Below, piece after piece: positions 33,953 to 41,682 of a stretch of 64,000 nucleotides of DNA (positions within the stretch are counted from its first letter, which is position 1; every line of letters begins with the position of its first letter). Origin of the DNA: a candidate division KSB1 bacterium (GTDB taxonomy: Bacteria > Zhuqueibacterota > Zhuqueibacteria > Zhuqueibacterales > Zhuqueibacteraceae). The stretch is taken from positions 434,001-498,000 of the forward strand of contig JAPDPX010000001.1 of NCBI GenBank assembly GCA_034506255.1, read 5' to 3'. The notes below the pieces were generated by a model. It did no database searches, was not told the origin of the DNA, and saw only the letters and a program-made list of their open reading frames with translations. Both the position numbers and the translations under genes were made by a program.

Positions 33953-35311
33953 ATGAACCTCAGCACAGAAGAAAACCTTGCCGGCCGCGATGCGCTCGCC
34001 GAAGTGGTGGTGTGTTTGGCAAAACAGGCGCTGGTAACGACGCCGAATAAAACCGTGGCGTGGACCTCGCATCCCCTGCTCGCCGCCCTCAAGGCGGCAG
34101 GCACCAGGCACATTTACACCGATACCGCCGATAAAACCGAATTGGATGATCTGCTCGTTGCCGGAGAAACCGAGAAGCATCTCACTTTTGTGGAGGAGAT
34201 CGACGGCAACACCACCAATCAGGCGCTGGTGGACAAAGTGCTGCCGCAATATTTCGAAGAACGTGGCGCTGCGAATCTCACCAAATGGGCGCGCGAGTTG
34301 CAGAGGGCGCAACCTGCGCTTGGACTCACGGAAATCGTGCCTCTGCTGTACACCATCATCAACGGCCGGCTCGGCCGCCAGTTCAAAGCATATTATGGCG
34401 CGGGCCGGAAGAATGGGCGCAGTTGGGAAATCAGCCTGGAGCTGCACACCGGCCTCGCCGGCGATGCCGAAGCGTCCAGGCGCGTCGCCGGTTATCTCGC
34501 GAGGATGGTCCCGGGCAGTTTCGTCAAAGTCGCGTTCACACCCCACGAGCCCCACTGCCTGCTCATCGCGCGCGATCTGGAACGACAGGGCATCCGGGTG
34601 AACTTCACCACGACCTTCTCCGTGCGGCAAGTTGCCGCGGCGGCTTTGCTCGCGAACGTGGCGCGCACGAATATTTTCATGGGCCGTCTCAATCAGGGCC
34701 TTGAAGCGGAGCTGCTCGGCGAGCAAGTCGATCTTGCAGCACAACGATTGTTGAGAAAACTGCGCCGGCAGTACGATCTCAAAACGCAGCTCATCGTCGC
34801 CAGCGTGCGCGATTGGAAGACGCTGGTTCATGCCGCGGGCTGCGACGTCTTCACCGTGCCTTACAAAACGCTGAAAGATTTTCTCACGCAAAAGGAAATC
34901 GGCCCGAAGGAAATTCGCAGCCAACTGGAATCGGATTACTCGGGTCTCCTGGGTGTTTCCGCAAAAGTTCTGGAAAAAATCGGCAGTGCGCGACTCGCAC
35001 AACTTTATCAAATCGAGCCGGACTATCTGCGATTTCTCGTGGAATTGCGCCGCTCGCCAGATTTCGACAAACTCGATGGCGACGGCCTTTTCAAAAAATT
35101 CGATCACGCCGGGTTCGGCGAAGTGTTCTATTCGCCCACACCGGTGGAGTGGCAGGAGCTGCGCAAAAACAAATTGCCCGATCTCGATTCGCCGTTGACG
35201 AAAAAACTGCCACTCGATACGCTTTACAGCCTGCTGGCGGTTGCAGATTTCATGAAGTTCCAGGAGGGGATGGATCAACGCATCGCGGAAAGGATTCACG
35301 AAGTTTTGTAA
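33953..35311 (+). CDS. tal: Transaldolase-family protein
   Basis: 452 residues from the ATG at 33953, which has GGAAGGA seven bases upstream; an in-frame ATG at 33938 has no such site. The N-terminal half contains FVEEIDGNTTNQALV and the transaldolase core VKVAFTPHE, where the Schiff-base lysine is expected, and VNFTTTFSVRQVAAAALLANV. It is longer than standard TalB (about 317) because of an extra C-terminal helical part. It moves a dihydroxyacetone unit between sugar phosphates. It belongs to the sugar-rearrangement set with rpe and transketolase. The stop TAA is inside the repeat that follows. Confidence 0.85.
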   Translation: MNLSTEENLAGRDALAEVVVCLAKQALVTTPNKTVAWTSHPLLAALKAAGTRHIYTDTADKTELDDLLVAGETEKHLTFVEEIDGNTTNQALVDKVLPQYFEERGAANLTKWARELQRAQPALGLTEIVPLLYTIINGRLGRQFKAYYGAGRKNGRSWEISLELHTGLAGDAEASRRVAGYLARMVPGSFVKVAFTPHEPHCLLIARDLERQGIRVNFTTTFSVRQVAAAALLANVARTNIFMGRLNQGLEAELLGEQVDLAAQRLLRKLRRQYDLKTQLIVASVRDWKTLVHAAGCDVFTVPYKTLKDFLTQKEIGPKEIRSQLESDYSGLLGVSAKVLEKIGSARLAQLYQIEPDYLRFLVELRRSPDFDKLDGDGLFKKFDHAGFGEVFYSPTPVEWQELRKNKLPDLDSPLTKKLPLDTLYSLLAVADFMKFQEGMDQRIAERIHEVL

Positions 35312-35346
35312 CGTGCTCGTGCCCCCAAAGGGGTCTGCCATGAAAG
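35303..35346 (+). repeat. Interspersed repeat supplying the transaldolase stop codon
   Basis: GTTTTGTAACGTGCTCGTGC at the left with CCCCCAAAGGGG following; the TAA at 35309-35311 ends the transaldolase gene. Confidence 0.65.
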
Positions 35347-35355
35347 CAGGGAGAA

Positions 35356-37467
35356 ATGATGTTGCAACTTGATCTCGACCAATATACGATCAACGTCATC
35401 AAAGGCCTGGTGATGGACGCGACGCGGCATGCCGATTCCGGGCATCCGGGCGGCGCGATGTCGTCACTCGATTTTGCGTACACCGTTTACAAAGAATTTT
35501 TGCGTTATAGCCCCGGCGATCCGAAATGGTTCAATCGCGATCGCTTCGTGCTCTCCGCCGGCCACGAGTCGATGCTGCTCTATGCGCTGTTAACACTCGC
35601 GGGTTATCTCGGGCTCGAGGATCTCAAAAAATTCCGGCAATATGGCAGCCGCACGCCGGGGCATCCGGAGTCGTATCTCACGCCCGGTGTCGAGGCGACA
35701 ACCGGCCCGTTGGGACAAGGCTTCGGCATGAGCGTGGGAATGGCGGTGGCGGAAGAAATTCTGGCTGCGAATTTCGGACGCGAGCTGATCGACCACTTTA
35801 CTTACGTGGTTGCCAGTGACGGGGATTTGCAGGAGCCGATCTGCATGGGAGCCGCCGCGCTCGCCGGACATTGGGGGCTGGGCAGACTCATCGTGTTCTA
35901 CGATAAAAATGAAATCCAAATCTCCGGTGCCACCCATCGCTGCGACACGACGAATTATGCCAAAGTATTCGAGGGCTTCAATTGGCATGTGCAGGAAATC
36001 GACGGTCACGACCGCAGCGCCATCCGCGCGGCGATTCGGCACGCGCAGAAAGTCGCAGACCAGCCCTCCCTCATTATCGGCCACACGGTGATTGCCAACG
36101 GCACGGCAACGCTGGCAGGCTCGGCAAAAACGCACGGCGAGCCTCTGCCGGCGGATGAAATTGTTGCAACGAAAAAGAAACTCGGTTTGCCGGAGCATCA
36201 AACTTTCTTTCTGCCTGAGGAAGTGCTCCGGCATTTTCGTCAACGCCATGATGAACTGGCGGCCTGGCAGCGCGCGTGGCAACAACGCCTGGATGCTGCG
36301 CGCAGGAATCCCGAATTTGCCGCACGCTGGGAACAATGGGTGGAAGGGAAAACCCCCGCCACGTTGAAAGTGCCTTCATTCGCCGGCAAGACCAGCCTGG
36401 CGACGCGCGTGGCCTTTGGCGAAACGCTGCAGGCGTTGGCGGGACAACTGCCCAATCTTGTCGGTGGCTCCGCGGATTTGGAGCCTTCAAATAAAACTGA
36501 TTTGTTCCTGAAAGTGGCCGGCGACTTCACCCGCACGAACCGCAAAGGCCGCAATCTGGTGTTCGGCGTGCGCGAGTTTCCGATGGCCGCGATTTGCAAT
36601 GGCCTGGCGTTGCACGGCGGCCTGATTCCTTTCGGCGCGACGTTTTTGATTTTTTCCGATTACGAACGCGCCGCGCTGCGCCTGGCGGCCTTGCAGCATC
36701 TGCGCGTCATCCATGAGTTCACGCATGATTCCTTTTATCTCGGGGAGGACGGTCCCACCCATCAACCCGTCGAGCAGCTCGCCTCGCTGCGCGCCCTGCC
36801 GAATTTCGTGGTGATTCGTCCGGCCGATGCAACGGAAACCACCGTGGCGATACAAGTCGCGCTGGAGCAGAAACACCGCCCGACCGCGATCATGCTCACG
36901 CGGCAGAATGTGCCGGTGCTGGAGCGCGGCAAATATCCGGGCGCGGAAAATTTGCGGCGCGGCGCGTACATCCTCTACGATTTTGTAGTAGACCCTTCAG
37001 GGTCAAAAGGCACGACGACGAAATCCTTTCAAGAGCAAACGCCCGATGTCATTTACATTGCCACCGGTTCCGAAGTGCATCTGGCACTGGCCGCGGCACA
37101 GCAAATCCCCGATAAAAAAATCCGCGTGGTCAACATGCCCTCATGGGAATTGTTCGACGAGCAGGACCAGGAATACAAGCAAATGGTGCTGCCGCCCGCC
37201 GTCACCGCGCGCCTCTCCATCGAAGCCGGTTCGACGTTCGGGTGGAAAAAATATACCGGTACCCACGGCTACGAGTTGGGCATCGATCATTTCGGCGATT
37301 CCGGCAAAGCCGGTGATTTGGAAAAGGCCTACGGTTTCACCGTCGAAAATGTGGTGCGCCTGACGCGCGAGCGTTTTTTGTTCAATTCCAACGGCCATTT
37401 CGATGCCTCGCAAATTGACTGGCAGGAAATTTATGCAACGGGCAGCGGCCCGGAAGAGGCGGATTGA
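35356..37467 (+). CDS. tkt: Transketolase, with a repeat element inside the coding frame
   Basis: 703 residues. Thiamine-diphosphate motifs: HADSGHPGGAMSS at the N-terminus, SDGDLQEP (GDG-type Mg/ThDP site) near residue 155, and the pyrimidine-binding domain with FGVREFPMAAICNG near 410. The C-terminal domain has IATGSEVHLALAAA. Residues about 542-556 (FVVDPSGSKGTTTK) are absent from ordinary transketolases and are the translation of an interspersed repeat (36981-37023). It sits in a linker between the second and third domains, so activity could survive. The enzyme transfers two-carbon units in the Calvin cycle. GGGAGAA precedes the start. Confidence 0.95.
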   Translation: MMLQLDLDQYTINVIKGLVMDATRHADSGHPGGAMSSLDFAYTVYKEFLRYSPGDPKWFNRDRFVLSAGHESMLLYALLTLAGYLGLEDLKKFRQYGSRTPGHPESYLTPGVEATTGPLGQGFGMSVGMAVAEEILAANFGRELIDHFTYVVASDGDLQEPICMGAAALAGHWGLGRLIVFYDKNEIQISGATHRCDTTNYAKVFEGFNWHVQEIDGHDRSAIRAAIRHAQKVADQPSLIIGHTVIANGTATLAGSAKTHGEPLPADEIVATKKKLGLPEHQTFFLPEEVLRHFRQRHDELAAWQRAWQQRLDAARRNPEFAARWEQWVEGKTPATLKVPSFAGKTSLATRVAFGETLQALAGQLPNLVGGSADLEPSNKTDLFLKVAGDFTRTNRKGRNLVFGVREFPMAAICNGLALHGGLIPFGATFLIFSDYERAALRLAALQHLRVIHEFTHDSFYLGEDGPTHQPVEQLASLRALPNFVVIRPADATETTVAIQVALEQKHRPTAIMLTRQNVPVLERGKYPGAENLRRGAYILYDFVVDPSGSKGTTTKSFQEQTPDVIYIATGSEVHLALAAAQQIPDKKIRVVNMPSWELFDEQDQEYKQMVLPPAVTARLSIEAGSTFGWKKYTGTHGYELGIDHFGDSGKAGDLEKAYGFTVENVVRLTRERFLFNSNGHFDASQIDWQEIYATGSGPEEAD
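36981..37023 (+). repeat. Interspersed repeat inserted in frame in transketolase
   Basis: TTTTGTAGTAGACCCTTCAG at the left and GGCACGACGACGAAA at the right, the same ends as the intergenic copies. It is read through without stop and encodes about 15 residues. Confidence 0.9.
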
Positions 37468-37471
37468 CGAC

Positions 37472-37559
37472 TTTCGTAGTGGTGCCTTTGGGCAGGAAAG
37501 CGTGACTCTGAAGGATCTACTACAAAAGGTGTGACCCTGAAAGGGTCCACTGCAAAAGG
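37472..37559 (+). repeat. Interspersed repeat, double right end
   Basis: Left end TTTCGTAGTGGTGCCTTTGG, then a right end GATCTACTACAAAAG, then a second, GGTCCACTGCAAAAGGG. The final AAAAGGG lies where the ribosome site of the next gene (37565) should be. Confidence 0.8.
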
Positions 37560-37564
37560 GCAAA

Positions 37565-38617
37565 ATGGAGATTCGTGACCTTACAATCATTGGCGGGGGG
37601 CCGACGGGACTGGCGGCGGTGTTTCGTGCCGGCATGCATGAAGCCACGGCGCGCATCATCGAGGTGCTGCCCAATCTCGGCGGACAAATGACGGCGTTGT
37701 ATCCGGAAAAATTCGTTTTCGACGTCTTCGGCCTGCCCAAAATTCTGGCGCGCGATCTGGTGAAAAATCTGGAGGCGCAGGCGCTGCAATTCCATCCGGA
37801 AATTCATCTGGACGAGCTGGCAACCAACCTGCGCCATGTTGCAGCGGAGAACAGCGCAGACTTCCCGGCCGCCGGCGGGCAGGGCGGGGACACGCGCCTC
37901 ATCGAAGTGACGACGACACGCGGCGTGTATCTCTCGCGTGCGGTGATCATCACCAGCGGCAACGGCATCATCAGCCCGCGCAAGCTGCCCAATGAGCGCG
38001 CCGATGAGTTCGAAGGCAGAGGCATCGTGTATTCGGTGCAGCGCAAGGAGAATTTTCGCAACAAGCGCGTGGTCATCGTCGGTGGCGGCGATTCGGCGGC
38101 AGACTGGGTGCTGAACCTGGCCGAAGTGGCCGCCGAAATAACCCTGGTCCATCGTTCGAACGATTTTGCCGCACACCCCGCCAGTGTGCGCGAGATCATG
38201 CAGCTCGCCAGCCGCGGCCGTGTGAAGGTTTACACTTCCACCATTATCGACGAGCTGCATGGCAACGAGCATCTGGAAGCCATCACCCTGCGTGATTGGC
38301 GGCAGAACCAGCACCGGCTCGAGCTCGATGTGTTGCTGCCGATGATCGGTTTCAAAATCAATCTCGGCCCGATTGCCACCTGGGGGCTCGAGCTGGAGGA
38401 CAAGCATATCAAAGTCGATCCCCGCATGCGCACCAATCTCGCCGGCGTGTTTGCCGCGGGTGACGTGGCGACCTTTCCGGGCAAAATCAAGCTCATCGCC
38501 ACCGGTTTTGCCGAGGCAGCGATGGCGGTGAAAAGCGCGCTGGAGTACATTCACCCCTCGGAAAAAGTGAAAGTCACCTACAGCAGCACCAGCGGCCTGC
38601 CGGCGGCCAGGATTTGA
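37565..38617 (+). CDS. Ferredoxin-NADP+ reductase, thioredoxin-reductase-like type
   Basis: 350 residues. FAD motif GGGPTGLAA at residues 10-18, NAD(P) motif VVIVGGGDSAADW near 160-172, and the C-terminal FAD contact GVFAAGDVATFPGK. It lacks the CxxC redox pair of thioredoxin reductase, which is what sets the YumC/TrxR-like ferredoxin-NADP reductases apart, and the length is right for that family. It would pass electrons between ferredoxin (or flavodoxin) and NADP, useful for supplying NADPH to carbon fixation. It closes the Calvin block and uses an AAAAGGG ribosome site at the end of a repeat. Confidence 0.9.
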   Translation: MEIRDLTIIGGGPTGLAAVFRAGMHEATARIIEVLPNLGGQMTALYPEKFVFDVFGLPKILARDLVKNLEAQALQFHPEIHLDELATNLRHVAAENSADFPAAGGQGGDTRLIEVTTTRGVYLSRAVIITSGNGIISPRKLPNERADEFEGRGIVYSVQRKENFRNKRVVIVGGGDSAADWVLNLAEVAAEITLVHRSNDFAAHPASVREIMQLASRGRVKVYTSTIIDELHGNEHLEAITLRDWRQNQHRLELDVLLPMIGFKINLGPIATWGLELEDKHIKVDPRMRTNLAGVFAAGDVATFPGKIKLIATGFAEAAMAVKSALEYIHPSEKVKVTYSSTSGLPAARI

Positions 38618-38962
38618 TTGCCGGTAAAAACTTTTTTGTTGCTTTTTCCTCTCTCTTCCACTATCCTGCCTGCCTGAATCAACCAGCGACGACACTCCAA
38701 TTTTCTCCCTGGCAAGTACAGCCTGTCACCAATTCAATGGCATGAGGTGTTTAAGGTTGCAACGCCATAATCTCATCGAATCGCCATAAAATTGGCCGGC
38801 CGGCCGGCATGGAAAAGCCCGGGTCACAAAAATCCTTTCACAACCACGCGAGGCAACTAACGAATTTTCATGGTGACAAATCCCGGCTTCGGGAAGCGCT
38901 CCTGTGGTATAACCTTTGCCAATTTTGCAATCATTAAAAAAATATTTTTCGGATGACACGGG
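38618..38962. other. Intergenic region before the sulfur-oxidation block
   Basis: 345 bases. A GC-rich GGCCGGCCGGCCGGC run lies near 38790 and a TATAAC, a possible -10, near 38908. No -35 box at good spacing or clear terminator is seen, so whether the sHdr block has its own promoter here is open. Confidence 0.4.
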
Positions 38963-39199
38963 ATGACTATCGTAATCAGCCAGCGCGTCGATTGCCGGGA
39001 GATGTTTGGACCGATGCAGGTCGTGGCATTGCGGCGGGCAATCAATGCTCTGCCGGTCGGTCAAGTGTTGGAATTGATTTCGTGCGACCCGCATGCCCCC
39101 TCGGATTTTCCGGCATGGTGTCGGTGCACAGGGCATGAAATGGTCGACGTCGTGCAGCGCGGCAATGAATACCGGTTCTACATCCGCAAATCTTTTTAG
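38963..39199 (+). CDS. TusA-like protein lacking the active-site cysteine
   Basis: 78 residues, the normal TusA length, and the TusA pattern throughout: VDCREMFGPMQVV at the N-terminus, PVGQVLEL in the middle, and DFPAWCRCTGHE with YRFYIRK at the end. The CPxP motif that carries the persulfide is changed to GPMQ: codon GGA where TGC is expected, two base changes away. Other cysteines remain (C11, C41, C53, C55), and C53 corresponds to the second cysteine of Escherichia coli TusA. It cannot be a normal sulfurtransferase; it may be a binding partner or use another cysteine. A standard TusA gene follows 10 bases later. Confidence 0.8.
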   Translation: MTIVISQRVDCREMFGPMQVVALRRAINALPVGQVLELISCDPHAPSDFPAWCRCTGHEMVDVVQRGNEYRFYIRKSF

Positions 39200-39209
39200 G
39201 AGGCCAAGT

Positions 39210-39452
39210 ATGGCACAAGTGAAACCCGACCAAACTTTGGATTGCACCGGCTTGCTGTGCCCCATGCCGGTGGTCAAAACGCGAAAAGTAATCAAAGACA
39301 TGCAGGTGGGCCAGGTTCTCGAGATGATTGCGACGGATCCCGGCTCCATCCCCGACATGGAAGCGTGGGCGAAACAAACGCAACACGAGCTGCTCCTGGC
39401 GCAAAAGGAAGAGGGAGGGAAGTTCCGTTTTCTCATTAAAAAAACACACTGA
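39210..39452 (+). CDS. tusA: TusA family sulfurtransferase
   Basis: 80 residues from the ATG at 39210 (TTAGGAGG upstream). LDCTGLLCPMPVVKTRK holds the CPxP motif whose cysteine carries sulfane sulfur as a persulfide, followed by VGQVLEMIATDP. TusA proteins hand sulfur between DsrE-type proteins, rhodaneses and the Dsr or sHdr machinery in the cytoplasm. Here it stands at the head of an sHdr block with two DsrE-family genes just downstream, the usual company for a TusA in sulfur oxidation rather than tRNA thiolation. Confidence 0.95.
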   Translation: MAQVKPDQTLDCTGLLCPMPVVKTRKVIKDMQVGQVLEMIATDPGSIPDMEAWAKQTQHELLLAQKEEGGKFRFLIKKTH

Positions 39453-39571
39453 GCCTGTGTGCGGGTAAATCTTCCGGCACTCCCCGACCTGCAACTTGCC
39501 AGCCTGCAAACGGGCAGACGTAAATTCACTTTTGAACCTTCAAAGACCGACTGGGCGGAAGGAGGAAAGTC

Positions 39572-40090
39572 ATGTCCAAAGAAAACGGCAAACACCGCCT
39601 GGCATTGATCGCCAGCAAGGGCACGCTGGATTGGGCCTATCCGCCGTTCATCCTCGCCAGTGCCGCCGCCTCGATGGATTGGGAAGTGGGTGTCTTCTTC
39701 ACCTTCTATGGCCTGCCGCTGCTGAAGAAAAAACTCGGCGCTGCGGTCTCTCCCGTTGGCAATCCCGCCATGCCGATGAAAATGCCTTTTGGGCCGAAGG
39801 CGTTCCAGAAGATCAACTGGCCGATGCCCAACCTGCTGATGTCCAATCTCCCCGGCTTCGAAAGCGTTGCCACCAGCTTGATGAAGCAAACCTTCAAAAA
39901 GAAAGGCGTGGCGACCATCGAGCAACTGCGCGCTGCCTGCATTGAAATGGACGTGCGTCTCATCGGCTGCCAGATGACGATGGATGTTTTCGGTTTCACC
40001 AGGGAAGATTTCATCCCGCAAGCGGAAATCGGCGGCGCCGCGACCTTTCTGGAATACGCGGCGGAGGCGGACGTGAGTTTGTTCATTTGA
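39572..40090 (+). CDS. DsrE2/DsrE3-type sulfur-transfer protein
   Basis: 172 residues; the ATG has GGAAGGAGG upstream. An N-terminal LALIASKGTLDWAYPPFILAS and the cysteine motif IGCQMTMDVFGF followed by IGGAATFLEYA are typical of the DsrE2/DsrE3 (peroxiredoxin-family-like) group. It is soluble here with no obvious membrane segment, closer to the DsrE3 type found in sHdr clusters. The conserved cysteine is thought to hold sulfane sulfur and exchange it with TusA. The gene follows tusA by about 120 bases. Confidence 0.85.
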   Translation: MSKENGKHRLALIASKGTLDWAYPPFILASAAASMDWEVGVFFTFYGLPLLKKKLGAAVSPVGNPAMPMKMPFGPKAFQKINWPMPNLLMSNLPGFESVATSLMKQTFKKKGVATIEQLRAACIEMDVRLIGCQMTMDVFGFTREDFIPQAEIGGAATFLEYAAEADVSLFI

Positions 40091-40176
40091 GCCCTGCAAA
40101 GCCGCCAAGGGGGACGCAGTGGGAGAATGGCTGCAGAGCAGATTCCCCTCTCTTCTGTTCTCATTTTTCGAAAATA

Positions 40177-40440
40177 GTGAATGTGGCTGACTGGACGCAA
40201 AAAGAAATCTTGCTGCGCGACCTTGCCCAGCTTTATCAGGATCTGGCGGGTGAATGGCTGCTCCTGGAAATTCTGGAAGGCGCGTCGGAACGGCTGCCGG
40301 GCAAGTTCCGATTGCACGCGCATCATTGTGACAAAGGCAAATTGCACGACTTCATGATGGAGCACGAGGGCTGGGACTGGAGCAAGAAATATCTCCTGGT
40401 GCAGGCTAATCCGGAGAAGCCGTGTGAGATTGAGCCTTGA
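40177..40440 (+). CDS. Small hypothetical protein
   Basis: 87 residues if the GTG at 40177 is the start; the frame is open back to 40087, but the upstream part does not look coding. It is mostly helical, with WLLLEILEGASERLPGKF in the middle and one His-rich segment with a cysteine (HAHHCDKGKLHDFMMEHEGWDW). I do not recognise it. Base use at the third codon position is like its neighbours, which supports a real gene. It lies between two DsrE-type genes, so a role with them is possible. A short repeat region and a hairpin follow. Confidence 0.5.
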   Translation: MNVADWTQKEILLRDLAQLYQDLAGEWLLLEILEGASERLPGKFRLHAHHCDKGKLHDFMMEHEGWDWSKKYLLVQANPEKPCEIEP

Positions 40441-40482
40441 TACTGGATACTGGATGCTGGATGCTGGATGCTTGTTACTGGT
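40440..40482 (+). repeat. Short tandem TGGATAC/TGGATGC repeat
   Basis: ACTGGATACTGGATGCTGGATGC-type heptamers repeated about four times, beginning at the stop codon of the small hypothetical gene. Confidence 0.6.
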
Positions 40483-40508
40483 TGAGGCAAGGGCAAGCAA
40501 AATTATCG

Positions 40509-40566
40509 CCAACGGATAGAAACAACCCAACTGATATAGCTTTTTTCATCCGTTGGGGGCTTTTTT
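40509..40566 (+). terminator. Possible terminator or attenuator hairpin
   Basis: CCAACGGAT (40509-40517) pairs with ATCCGTTGG (40548-40556), followed by GGGC and six T. The loop is long (30 bases), and an alternative stem CCCAAC/GTTGGG is possible, so it might be an attenuator ahead of the dsrE gene. Confidence 0.45.
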
Positions 40567-40602
40567 CGATTTTTATTACAACCCCATTAGGTGGAGCAAA
40601 TC

Positions 40603-40983
40603 GTGATTGACGGTGAAGGCAAAAAAATTCTCGTGATTCAAACCCATGGCGTGGAAACCCCGCGCCGCACCTATTCCCCCCTTTTTTATGCCATGGCGGC
40701 GGCGGCAATGGAAATGGATGTGATGGTGTGGTTCACCATGGACGGCACCAATCAACTCAAAAAAGGCGCGGCGGAGAAGGTGCAGCTCGATCCCACCAGC
40801 GACGTGACGCTCAAAACCATGCTTGAACAGGCGATGGAATCGGGTGTCAAATTGCGCGTCTGCCAGCAGAGCATGGCGCTGTGGAAGATGCAAAAAGAGG
40901 ATCTGATCCCCGGCGTTGAAATTCTCGGCGCCACCAGCATCATCGATCTGGCGCTGGAAGCGGATCATGTGATGTATTTCTGA
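40603..40983 (+). CDS. DsrE-family sulfur-transfer protein
   Basis: 126 residues. The GTG at 40603 is chosen because AGGTGGAG stands six bases upstream; an alternative GTG is at 40591, inside that site. The fold begins KKILVIQTHGVETPRRTYSPLF; a conserved-type cysteine lies in LRVCQQSMALW, followed by PGVEILGATSIIDLAL, the DsrE/TusD pattern. It is shorter than and clearly different from the 39572 protein. It should act as a cytoplasmic sulfane-sulfur carrier together with TusA. It precedes the lipoate-binding protein gene with a repeat in between. Confidence 0.88.
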   Translation: MIDGEGKKILVIQTHGVETPRRTYSPLFYAMAAAAMEMDVMVWFTMDGTNQLKKGAAEKVQLDPTSDVTLKTMLEQAMESGVKLRVCQQSMALWKMQKEDLIPGVEILGATSIIDLALEADHVMYF

Positions 40984-41071
40984 TTTTGTAGTGGTGCCTT
41001 CAGGCACAAACTCGTGAGGACGCGAACGAGCCTGTGCACCAGAGGGCGCCGCCACAAAAAACATGGAGAGT
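40984..41071 (+). repeat. Interspersed repeat between dsrE and lbpA
   Basis: Left end TTTTGTAGTGGTGCCTTCAG with the GCCTTCAGGC palindrome; inner CTCGTGAGG/CGAACGAG hairpin; right end GCGCCGCCACAAAAAAC. It begins just after the dsrE stop codon. Confidence 0.8.
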
Positions 41072-41076
41072 TGACC

Positions 41077-41547
41077 ATGCCCGACAAAGAAGAAATTCGC
41101 GGCTGCGCGATTCGCAAGGATCTTTATTATCGTGTCGAAGATCACACCTGGGTGAAAGTCAATGACGACGGCACTGTTTTCGTCGGCATGACCGATGTGG
41201 CACAGAACATGGCGGGGCCGTTGCTGCATGCCAAAGCCAAGGGCCCCGGCACCAAGCGCGACAAGGGCAAGCCGATCGCCACGGTGGAAAGCGGCAAATG
41301 GGTCGGCCCGGTGAAAGCCCCCATCTCCGGGGAGATCATCGAAGTCAATTCCAAAGTCGCGCAGGACGCCAAACTCATCAATCAAAGTCCCTACAACGAG
41401 GGCTGGATTGTAAAAATGAAACCCAGCAACCTGCAGGCGGAGCTGGCCGAGATGCAAACCGGCGAGGCGGCAGTGGAAGCCTACCGGCAAAAAATTGAAA
41501 AGGAAGATTTGAAAGCGTGTGTGCATGTCGAAGGGTTTGAGGCCTGA
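41077..41547 (+). CDS. lbpA: Lipoate-binding protein LbpA (GcvH-like)
   Basis: 156 residues. It has the GcvH fold with VEDHTWVKV at the N-terminus and the lipoyl-lysine motif VESGKWVGPV (K74), the ESGKW form seen in sHdr-associated LbpA proteins rather than the ESVKA of glycine-cleavage H protein. Genes for the other glycine cleavage proteins are absent from the window. LbpA is essential for sHdr-type sulfur oxidation in Hyphomicrobium; its lipoyl arm is thought to carry sulfur intermediates or electrons. It directly precedes sHdrC1. The extra C-terminal helical tail (about 119-156) is longer than in GcvH. Confidence 0.93.
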   Translation: MPDKEEIRGCAIRKDLYYRVEDHTWVKVNDDGTVFVGMTDVAQNMAGPLLHAKAKGPGTKRDKGKPIATVESGKWVGPVKAPISGEIIEVNSKVAQDAKLINQSPYNEGWIVKMKPSNLQAELAEMQTGEAAVEAYRQKIEKEDLKACVHVEGFEA

Positions 41548-41566
41548 TCCTGGTTGCCCTTACCTC

Positions 41567-41650
41567 TCTCCCTCTTGCTCATACTCATACTCATACTCTT
41601 ACTCTTACTCGCTTTTAAACCGCCCCTGAAAAGCGAGCAGGAGTAGGAGC
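41567..41650. repeat. Hexanucleotide-repeat element, second copy
   Basis: A run of CTCATA and CTCTTA hexamers (about 41577-41607), then a perfect inverted repeat CTCGCTTTT (41608-41616) / AAAAGCGAG (41629-41637), then AGGAGTAGGAG. It is the counterpart of 32505-32660 on the opposite strand and lies just upstream of sHdrC1. Confidence 0.8.
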
Positions 41651-41682
41651 CCGCGTTTGAAAGGAACGATGCGGAGACCACA

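Noticed and set aside
33926..35341. 471-codon minus-strand frame over transaldolase
   Set aside because: Antisense shadow; high GC produces long open antisense frames across this window.
40603..41547. LbpA read as glycine-cleavage H protein
   Set aside because: No GcvT or GcvP genes are present, the lysine motif is ESGKW, and the gene is embedded in sHdr genes.
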